From: Terriglobales bacterium | GTDB taxonomy: Bacteria; Acidobacteriota; Terriglobia; Bryobacterales; Bryobacteraceae | Assembly (NCBI GenBank): GCA_021372245.1 | Contig: JAJFUV010000174.1 | Coordinates: forward strand, 62,001-126,000 | DNA length: 64,000 nucleotides | Direction: 5' to 3' | Shown here: one piece after another, positions 33,889 to 41,122 of the stretch | Layout: the number at the start of each line of letters is the position of its first letter | How positions within the stretch are numbered: position 1 is the stretch's first letter | Notes under the pieces: model-generated | Told to the model about the DNA's origin: nothing | The model's database searches: none | What the model saw: only the letters and a program-made list of their open reading frames with translations | Translations under genes and position numbers: made by a program

Positions 33889-35217
33889 ATGGAAAACGTG
33901 ATTAAGGGTGCCCCCACACCGGGGCTGACCTACAATCCGAACGATCCCGTGTATTGGGATAAGAAAGGCCTTGACGCTGAAACTGAGCGGGTCTTCGAAA
34001 TCTGTCACGGGTGCCGGCTGTGCTTCAATCTCTGTCCGTCGTTCCCCGCCCTGTTCAAAGCCGTGGATGGGCACGACGGCAACGTTCGCAAGCTCACAGG
34101 CGAGGAAACCGGACGTGTGGTGGACACCTGCTACCAGTGCAAGCTGTGCTACGTGAAGTGCCCTTATACTCCGGACGACGGTCACACATTCCAGCTCGAT
34201 TTCCCGCGCCTGCTGATGCGCATGGTTGCGGTGCGGGCCAAAGAGAAGGGCATCAGCCTGCGCTCGCGGCTTCTTTCGCGGCCGGAGCTTCTCGGCAAGT
34301 TCGCGAAGCTCACGCCGGGACTGGCGAACTGGGCCAACCGCCAGCCCATGATGCGGGTGGCGATGGAAGCGATGATCGGTATCCACCGCGAAAAGCAGTT
34401 GCCCGAATTCCATGGCGAAACGTTCGAAGATTGGTTTCGTAAGCAGCACAAACCCACCGGCGACGATACGAAGGCCGTGCTCTTTTACACCTGCTTTGTG
34501 AATTACAACAACCCGCAAGTGGGCAAGGACGCCGTGGAAGTCTTCTCGCGCAACGGCGTGGCGCTCACCTGCCCGAAGCAGAACTGCTGCGGCATGCCGG
34601 CGCTGGAAGCCGGCGATATTCAGTTGGCCAAGAGCTTGGCGGAAGCCAATGTTCGCTCGCTCTACCCGCACGTGGCGGCGGGGAAGAAGGTGCTGGCGAT
34701 CAATCCGACGTGCTCCTACATGCTACGGAAGGAGTACGCCGAACTGGTAGGCACGCCGGAGGCGAAGAAGGTTGGCGAGGCCACGCGCGATCTCTGCGAG
34801 TATTTGTTCGAATTGAAGAAGACCGGCCAGTTCAATCGCGACTTCCAGACGACACCACAGACGGTTGCGTATCACGTGCCATGTCATTTGAAGGCCCAGA
34901 ACATCGGCTTCCGTTCGCGCGACATGATGCGGCAGATCCCGGGAGTCACAGTCAAGATGGTGGAACAGTGCTGCGGCCACGACGGCACCTGGGCGATGAA
35001 GAAAGAGTTCTTCCCACTGTCGCAGTTAGCGGGCAAGAAAGCCTTTGACGAAATAGCCGAGGCGGAGACCGGCATCATGGCGACCGATTGCCCGCTGGCC
35101 GCGGTGCAATTCGAGCAGGCCCTGGGCAAGCGGCCGGTGCACCCGATCCAGGTGCTGGCGAAAGCGTACCGGTCCGACGGATTCCCGGCGAAAGTGGAGA
35201 AAGAGAAAAAGGGGTAA
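33889..35217 (+). CDS. Iron-sulfur oxidoreductase subunit, GlpC/HdrD-like
   Basis: This 442-residue protein has two N-terminal [4Fe-4S] motifs (CHGCRLCFNLCPSF at about 40-53 and CYQCKLCYVKCPYTP at about 81-95). Two C-terminal CCG domains follow (CPKQNCCGMPALEAGD and VPCHLKAQNIG with EQCCGHDGTWAMKKEF). This is the layout of the GlpC and heterodisulfide-reductase D family. It is often found next to rubrerythrin and DUF3501, and could pass electrons to rubrerythrin in place of rubredoxin. Not necessarily a glycerol-phosphate dehydrogenase subunit, as no glpA/glpB is near. Confidence 0.85.
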   Translation: MENVIKGAPTPGLTYNPNDPVYWDKKGLDAETERVFEICHGCRLCFNLCPSFPALFKAVDGHDGNVRKLTGEETGRVVDTCYQCKLCYVKCPYTPDDGHTFQLDFPRLLMRMVAVRAKEKGISLRSRLLSRPELLGKFAKLTPGLANWANRQPMMRVAMEAMIGIHREKQLPEFHGETFEDWFRKQHKPTGDDTKAVLFYTCFVNYNNPQVGKDAVEVFSRNGVALTCPKQNCCGMPALEAGDIQLAKSLAEANVRSLYPHVAAGKKVLAINPTCSYMLRKEYAELVGTPEAKKVGEATRDLCEYLFELKKTGQFNRDFQTTPQTVAYHVPCHLKAQNIGFRSRDMMRQIPGVTVKMVEQCCGHDGTWAMKKEFFPLSQLAGKKAFDEIAEAETGIMATDCPLAAVQFEQALGKRPVHPIQVLAKAYRSDGFPAKVEKEKKG

Positions 35218-35222
35218 CGGGA

Positions 35223-35792
35223 ATGCAGCTTGTAGCTTTCGAGGAAATCAAGAACCTGGCCGACTACGAAGTGGAACGGGAGTCCTTGCGGCCGCGCATG
35301 ATGGCGCTGAAGGATCGGCGCCGCGTGCGCGTGGGCGGCCACCTGACGTTTCTATTCGAGAACCGCGAAACGGTGCGCTACCAGATACAGGAGATGTTGC
35401 GCATTGAGAGGCTCGTCAAGCCGCAGGAAGTCCGCCACGAGTTGGAGACTTACAACGAGTTGATCCCCGGCCCGGGCCAGCTCTCGGCGAGCCTGCTCAT
35501 TGAATACGGCACGCCGGAGGAGCGCGCCGTGTATCTGCGCGAGCTGTTGGGTATCGAAAACCACGTATGGCTGGTGGTCGATGGCACCGCACCAGTGCTG
35601 GCGGTTTTCGACGCGCGGCAGATCTCGACGGACCGAGTGAGCTCGGTGCAGTACATCAAGTTCCAGCTCTCGCCGGAGCAGGTGACGCGCTTCGCCAAGG
35701 GCGCCGCAATCCGGGTGGACCATCCCTACTACAACTTCGAGCGCCCGTTGACACCGGCAGAATTGTCAGAGTTGGCGGAGGATCTGCGGTAA
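35223..35792 (+). CDS. DUF3501 family protein
   Basis: This 189-residue protein begins MQLVAFEEIKNLADYEVERESLRPRMMALKDRRRVRVG and contains LTFLFENRETVRYQIQEMLRIERL, GQLSASLLIEYGTPEERAVYLREL and VQYIKFQLSPEQVTRF, all characteristic of DUF3501. The start at 35223 lies 6 bases after the Fe-S gene stop, so the two are coupled. The function of DUF3501 is unknown. Its repeated company with rubrerythrin and the GlpC-like protein suggests a structural or regulatory role in peroxide reduction. Confidence 0.85.
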   Translation: MQLVAFEEIKNLADYEVERESLRPRMMALKDRRRVRVGGHLTFLFENRETVRYQIQEMLRIERLVKPQEVRHELETYNELIPGPGQLSASLLIEYGTPEERAVYLRELLGIENHVWLVVDGTAPVLAVFDARQISTDRVSSVQYIKFQLSPEQVTRFAKGAAIRVDHPYYNFERPLTPAELSELAEDLR

Positions 35793-35910
35793 GGAGGCGC
35801 TTCAGTAAAACAGGAGGCCCCAGCGTCGCGGTAATCGCGCCATGGGCTTCGTACGTGTCTTCTGGAGAGGTGAAAGCCCGCCGTTCCTTGCCGCAGCAAG
35901 TGGCCCATAT

Positions 35911-35940
35911 TTGAATCACCCGTCGTAATTGCGATATCAT
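35911..35940 (+). promoter_or_regulatory. Probable promoter of the glycan gene set
   Basis: TTGAAT at 35911-35916 and TATCAT at 35935-35940 are spaced 18 bases. Transcription from here would begin near 35947, leaving a leader of about 28 nt before the GTG at 35975, which is preceded by a GGGGG run (35963-35967). Match is moderate. Confidence 0.35.
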
Positions 35941-35974
35941 TTCGATTCTGCCAGTTTTCCCTGGGGGTTCTGAC

Positions 35975-37495
35975 GTGGCTGGCGCCCGCAAGTTCGCCGA
36001 TCTGGACGCAATTGTGAACCGGGTGCGGGCGGTTGCGGCCAGCGCCGTGGGGCGGAAAGGCAATCATGGCACAGGGGCGGACCCCGTGAAGCAATCGCGC
36101 CAATCCAGACACCAAGCCGTGCAGTCACCCCCGTCCCTGGAGTACTTGCAGTCTTTTCACGATACGGATTTCGTGCGCCAGGCGTATCGCAGCATCCTAC
36201 ACCGCGAGGCTGACGCGGGGGGATTCGATAACTACCTGAGCCAGCTTCGCAGTGGGCGCCTGAGCAAGCTGGAGCTCCTCGCTACCCTTCGCTATTCGGA
36301 GGAGGGCATGCGGATCCGCCAGGAGGTCCCGGGGCTGGAGCGAACCTTCAGGTTTCGCCGGCTCTTCCGGAAGTTTGTTCCTGAGTTCCTTCTCAAGCGC
36401 TTCGAAGTGGTGGTGCGACGGCCCGCCATCAGTCGAAACATGAAGGGTGACGATGGGAAGACTGCCGCCTTGCGGCACGGCAACGCCGAAATTGAGTCGC
36501 AGCTCGCCAGACTTGTCTTCACCAAAGCGGATCGGGCGGCCACGACTCGCCTACGCGAGGAGATCGAGGCTGAGCTTGCGGGGAAAGTTGAGCGCAGCGA
36601 CCTGACGGTCTTGCGTGAAGAAGTTGAGAAGCTGACATCTCGAAAGGCGGATGCCGAGGAAGTCGCATCGCTCTCGGAACAATACCGGGCAGCACTGCTT
36701 CAGCTTCATTCCCACCGGTCGAGGATTGTGGAATTGGAGCGCAAGGTTTGCCAACTTCTCGATGCGGTCAGGAGCGTGTGTTCTGTATCCTCGAACGGTG
36801 ATCAATCACAAGCTGATCCCGGTGGTGAAATAGGATTGGACGATGCCCTATATGCAGACCTCGGGAACTTCTTCAGGGGTCCCCGCGAGGAGATCAAGTC
36901 GCGGATGCACGTCTATCTGCCGTATGTCGCGCGGCAAGCGGAGCAAAGCCAGTGTAAGCGCGTGCTTGACCTGGGTTGCGGCCGGGGCGAGTGGATCGAA
37001 CTGCTCGGCGAGCACGGTTACGAGGCTATCGGGATTGAGCCGAACTCTGTCCAGGCCGGCCAGTGCAGGAAACTCGGCCTGACGGTTGAAAGAATCGACG
37101 CAGTGGATTATCTGCAGGTTCAGAAAGAAGGATCGTTCGGCACCGTCTCCGCCCTGCACCTGGTTGAGCACCTCCCCGTACAGAGACTCGTTTCGCTGGT
37201 AGACGAAGCGCTTCGAGTACTTGTGAGCGGTGGACTGTTGATCCTGGAGACCCCGAACCCGGGGAATTTGCTGGTGGGAAGCTGCAACTTTTACTTTGAC
37301 CCCACACATCTTCATCCGCTGCCATCGAAGCTGTTGCAGTACATTCTGGAGAACAGGGGTTACCTGAACGTGGAAACGCTTCCCCTGCACCCTGTCACGG
37401 ATTTTGCGGCACCCCCGAAGGAACCGCTGCCGCAGCCCTTAATGGATCTCGTCTATGGGCCCATGGATTACGCAGTTTTGGCTTGGAAGGGATGA
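35975..37495 (+). CDS. DUF4214/coiled-coil/SAM methyltransferase fusion protein
   Basis: This 506-residue protein starts at GTG. Residues about 55-130 form a DUF4214-type domain (DTDFVRQAYRSILHREADAGGFDNYLSQLRSGRLSKLELLATLRYSEE). Residues about 165-265 are a charged coiled coil. The C-terminal 220 residues are a class I methyltransferase with motif I VLDLGCGRGEWIELLGE and an LHLVEHLP post-motif segment. Similar architectures occur in proteins that cap or modify surface polysaccharide chains, as in the WbdD-type systems. It leads a co-directional set with two glycosyltransferase genes. Acceptor sugar unknown. Confidence 0.8.
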   Translation: MAGARKFADLDAIVNRVRAVAASAVGRKGNHGTGADPVKQSRQSRHQAVQSPPSLEYLQSFHDTDFVRQAYRSILHREADAGGFDNYLSQLRSGRLSKLELLATLRYSEEGMRIRQEVPGLERTFRFRRLFRKFVPEFLLKRFEVVVRRPAISRNMKGDDGKTAALRHGNAEIESQLARLVFTKADRAATTRLREEIEAELAGKVERSDLTVLREEVEKLTSRKADAEEVASLSEQYRAALLQLHSHRSRIVELERKVCQLLDAVRSVCSVSSNGDQSQADPGGEIGLDDALYADLGNFFRGPREEIKSRMHVYLPYVARQAEQSQCKRVLDLGCGRGEWIELLGEHGYEAIGIEPNSVQAGQCRKLGLTVERIDAVDYLQVQKEGSFGTVSALHLVEHLPVQRLVSLVDEALRVLVSGGLLILETPNPGNLLVGSCNFYFDPTHLHPLPSKLLQYILENRGYLNVETLPLHPVTDFAAPPKEPLPQPLMDLVYGPMDYAVLAWKG

Positions 37496-37562
37496 GACGC
37501 CACGATTTACAAGCCGAACCGCGATTCACCGCGGAAGGGGCGGAGGCTGAGGGGGCCGAGAA

Positions 37563-38615
37563 GTGAGAATCGCCATCGCCACGGTTCAAGTTCCGTTCAT
37601 CACCGGGGGCGCGGAATTACATGCTCAGGGACTGCTCCGGGCCTGCCGTGCTCGCGGCCACGAAGTCGAACTCGTAACGGCCCCATTCCGATTTTTTCCC
37701 GAGAAAGAAGTACAGCGGAGCATGGACTTCTGGGAGACGGAAAACTTCGCCGATATCAACGGCTACAACCCAGACTCCGTTGTCTGTCTGAAATTTCCCT
37801 GTTACTACCTTCATCACTCAAACAAGGTAGTCTGGCTCCTGCACCAGCACCGCAGCGTATACGATTTGTTGCAGGACCAGAAGGAATGCCCTTCACCGGA
37901 ATTGCTGGCCCTACGTGAGCGGATTATTGAGAAGGACACAACCCATTTATCCCGAGCCGGGAAAGTATACGCCAATTCCAGGAATGTCGGTGATCGCCTA
38001 AAGCGCTTCAATGGAATAGATGCCACGCCCCTCTATCATCCGCCGGCTCTCGCGGACCATCTCTATAGTCGCGACGCCGAACCATACATCTTTTTCCCTA
38101 GCCGGATCGAAGCCCTCAAGCGCCAGCAGCTTCTGATAGAAGCCATGCGATTCGTCCAGTCGCCCGTCGGCGCCCTCATCGCCGGCGACGGTGGCCAGCG
38201 GCCCGTCTGCGAGAAACTGATCCAAGATCTTGGACTTTGTGACCGGGTGCGGCTGCTGGGCCATGTATCCGAGCGAGAGCTTCTCGCCTACTACGCATGT
38301 TGCCTTGGGGTCTTCTTCGGTCCGCACGACGAGGACTACGGCTATGTGACCCTGGAGGCCATGCTGGCGCGCAAGCCGGTCATCACCTGCACTGACTCAG
38401 GCGGGCCGCTCGAATTCGTGGATCATGAGCAAACTGGCTTTATCGTGGAACCGGAAGCCCGGTCAATCGGAGCGGCCATCGACCGTCTCTATGAGCGTAG
38501 GAACGAGGCCGCCAACATGGGCCGGGCGGGATATCTAAAATATAAGTCGATGGGCATTTCCTGGGATACCGTAGTGAACGCCCTGATAGGAGAGGCGTCG
38601 AACGAATCCGCCTGA
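37563..38615 (+). CDS. Glycosyltransferase family 4 protein
   Basis: This 350-residue protein starts at GTG (37563) with MRIAIATVQVPFITGGAELHAQGLLRACRARGHEVE, the N-terminal Rossmann half of a GT-B enzyme. The C-terminal donor site has FFPSRIEALKRQQLLIEAMRF and HDEDYGYVTLEAMLARKPVITCTDSGGPLEFV, in which the ExxxxxxxE-like Glu segment DYGYVTLEAM is the GT4 nucleotide-sugar signature. It adds a sugar to a lipid-linked or surface glycan. Its sequence is similar to the N-terminal half of the next gene, suggesting tandem duplication. Confidence 0.87.
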   Translation: MRIAIATVQVPFITGGAELHAQGLLRACRARGHEVELVTAPFRFFPEKEVQRSMDFWETENFADINGYNPDSVVCLKFPCYYLHHSNKVVWLLHQHRSVYDLLQDQKECPSPELLALRERIIEKDTTHLSRAGKVYANSRNVGDRLKRFNGIDATPLYHPPALADHLYSRDAEPYIFFPSRIEALKRQQLLIEAMRFVQSPVGALIAGDGGQRPVCEKLIQDLGLCDRVRLLGHVSERELLAYYACCLGVFFGPHDEDYGYVTLEAMLARKPVITCTDSGGPLEFVDHEQTGFIVEPEARSIGAAIDRLYERRNEAANMGRAGYLKYKSMGISWDTVVNALIGEASNESA

Positions 38616-38621
38616 ACGCCG

Positions 38622-41021
38622 ATGAGGATTGGAATCATCGCGCCGAGTCCGGTCCCCTTCTCTATTGGCGGGGCGGAGAATCTCTTCTGGGGATTGCTCA
38701 ACTATCTCAACCAGGAAACCATTCACCAAGCCGAATTGATCAAGCTCCCCAGTCGCGAGCACGGCTTCTGGGAACTGGTAGACACCTACCGTGATTTCAG
38801 CCGCCTCGACCTGCGCCATTTTGATTGTGTGATTTCCGGCAAGTACCCGGCCTGGATGAGTTCACATCGCCGCCACATTTGTTACATGCTGCACCGGCTC
38901 CGGGGTCTTTACGATATGTATCACTTCACGGGCCTGCCGCCGGAATGCAGCAGCACGCATCCGGCCGTGCGAACGCTGGTGAACCGGCTCAAAACAATCG
39001 GGGACCGCCGCGATCGCACGGAGTTGGCCTTCCAGGCACTGGATGAATTCCGCGCCACCCCGGACATTCCCCAGGATGTGCTCCAGTTTCCCGGACCGCT
39101 GATCCGGCAGGTGCTTCATGTCCTGGACGACGCGGCGCTGCATCCCTCGCGGATTTTCCGTTACGCAGCTACCGCCCGCAACCAACTCGGACGCACCGGC
39201 TATTTTCCTCCCGGCGTGGATGTCCGGGTCTTGCATCATCCCTCCAACCTGAGCCGCTTTTGGACCGGCGATTACGAATACCTATTCACGATAGGCCGCC
39301 TGGACGGCGCCAAGAGAATCCGCCTGCTGGTTGAGGCCATGCGGCGCGCCACCAGCCGTATCCGCTTGAAGATTGCCGGCTCGGGACCAGATGAGGAAGA
39401 GATCAAGCGGCTGGCCGACGGTGATCCCCGCATCGAGTTCCTCGGCTTCGTGAAGGATAGTGATGCCATCGACCTTTACGCCAACGCCCTCGCCGTCCTC
39501 TATGTTCCATACGACGAGGACTACGGCCTCGTCACTATCGAGGCCATGATGAGCGGCAAGCCGGTCCTGACGGCATTGGACTCCGGCGAGCCCAACGTCT
39601 TCGTACGCGACGGCGTAACGGGATACAGCGTGGAGCCCACCGTTGAAGCGCTGGCCGAACGGATTGACTACATTGCAGGCCATCCAGTCGAAGCGAGAGC
39701 CATGGCGGAGGCGTGCCGGAAGGAAGTCGAGGGGATCACTTGGGGAGCCGTTGTCACAGGGCTGCTAGGACCTTCGAGACGAAGTGGTGCTTGGAAGGCC
39801 AGGGGTCGCCGCAAGCTTACCATGGCCTGTACCTTCCCTGTGTATCCGCCGCGGGGAGGAGGACAGAATAGAGTCTTCCACCTGTACAGAAATCTGGCTC
39901 GCGATTTCGACGTCGATTCGGTCACTTTCACCGATTACGGGCAGCCGGCCAAGAATGAGTACATCGCCCCTGACCTACGCGAAATTCGTGTTCCGAAATC
40001 TCTTGCCCATGCCCAGCGCGAACGGGACATCATGACGAAAGTTGGAGACGCATCGGTCGCGGACGTTGCGATGCCGGTTCTTTACAAGCTGACGCCGGAC
40101 TACGTCGAAGCTCTGAGGCAGTCCGCCGCCACGAGCCAGATCCTAGTCGCGAGCCACCCCTACCTGTTCCCCGCGCTCGAAGAAGTTCGAGAGAAGCAAA
40201 CGCTGATCTATGAAGCACAAGATGTTGAAGCGGAATTGAAGCGCTCTATCCTCCCCGACAGCCGGATGGGAAGTGCCCTGTTGAAACTGACCGAAGCCGT
40301 CGAGAGAAGGGCATGCCAATGGAGCGACCTCATCGTGACTTGTTTGGATGATGATGCGGTCACTCTCCATCGGAAGTTCGATGTACCGGAAGACAGATTC
40401 GTCGTCGTGCCGAACGGTGTGGATCTCGACTCGGTCACCTTCCACAGTATCGAAGACCGCCGGGCCCTCAAGCAAAGACTCCATCCCGGAGCGCCCTTCA
40501 CGGTGCTGTTCATGGGAAGCCTGCACGGACCGAACATCGATGCGGTGCTGTGTATTCTCGCCATCGCCCAGGAATTGCCGAATGTCGGGTTCCTGCTGGT
40601 CGGTGGTGTCTGCAACTATCTGGAGCGTTTTGGTTTCCAACTGCCTCTGAACGTGAAACTCGCGGGGATTGTAGACGATCAGGAGAAGGACGAAATCTTG
40701 AGCTGGGTGAACCTTGCCATCAACCCCATGGAGAGCGGCTCCGGCACCAATCTCAAGATGCTGGATTACCTGGCGGCGGGGGTACCGGTGTTGAGTACGC
40801 CGTTCGGTGCTCGCGGGCTGAACCTGAGAGATGGGGAGCACGGATGGCTGGCTCCCCTGGAGAGGTTTCCAACCGCCATCCAGCGAATCGCGGGAACGAG
40901 TGATTCCGACCTAGCTGCTATGGTCGAGCGCGCAAGGGGTTACGCCGTCCGGTTGTTCGCGTGGGAAGTGGTTGCGGAGCAGTTGCGCCAAGCCATTCAC
41001 CAGTACCGATTTGACGAATAA
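38622..41021 (+). CDS. Two-domain (tandem GT4) glycosyltransferase
   Basis: This 799-residue protein has two complete GT-B modules. Module 1 (residues about 1-385) starts MRIGIIAPSPVPFSIGGAEN and has TIGRLDGAKRIRLLVEAM and YDEDYGLVTIEAMMSGKPVLTALDSGEP. Module 2 (about 395-799) starts ACTFPVYPPRGGGQNRVFHLYRN and has VPNGVDLDS, FMGSLHGPNIDAV and NPMESGSGTNLKMLDYLAAGVPVL. Two donor sites in one chain suggest that one protein adds two successive sugars. It starts 6 bases after the preceding glycosyltransferase gene. Donor identities cannot be inferred. Confidence 0.85.
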   Translation: MRIGIIAPSPVPFSIGGAENLFWGLLNYLNQETIHQAELIKLPSREHGFWELVDTYRDFSRLDLRHFDCVISGKYPAWMSSHRRHICYMLHRLRGLYDMYHFTGLPPECSSTHPAVRTLVNRLKTIGDRRDRTELAFQALDEFRATPDIPQDVLQFPGPLIRQVLHVLDDAALHPSRIFRYAATARNQLGRTGYFPPGVDVRVLHHPSNLSRFWTGDYEYLFTIGRLDGAKRIRLLVEAMRRATSRIRLKIAGSGPDEEEIKRLADGDPRIEFLGFVKDSDAIDLYANALAVLYVPYDEDYGLVTIEAMMSGKPVLTALDSGEPNVFVRDGVTGYSVEPTVEALAERIDYIAGHPVEARAMAEACRKEVEGITWGAVVTGLLGPSRRSGAWKARGRRKLTMACTFPVYPPRGGGQNRVFHLYRNLARDFDVDSVTFTDYGQPAKNEYIAPDLREIRVPKSLAHAQRERDIMTKVGDASVADVAMPVLYKLTPDYVEALRQSAATSQILVASHPYLFPALEEVREKQTLIYEAQDVEAELKRSILPDSRMGSALLKLTEAVERRACQWSDLIVTCLDDDAVTLHRKFDVPEDRFVVVPNGVDLDSVTFHSIEDRRALKQRLHPGAPFTVLFMGSLHGPNIDAVLCILAIAQELPNVGFLLVGGVCNYLERFGFQLPLNVKLAGIVDDQEKDEILSWVNLAINPMESGSGTNLKMLDYLAAGVPVLSTPFGARGLNLRDGEHGWLAPLERFPTAIQRIAGTSDSDLAAMVERARGYAVRLFAWEVVAEQLRQAIHQYRFDE

Positions 41022-41122
41022 CGGCCACTGATCTGACTGCCGCCTGTCTCTCCCAAGAGAAACTGGAAAACGTCATGGACTACCACTGCTAAGGGAGCGC
41101 TCGATCTTCACCTTCGTATCAG

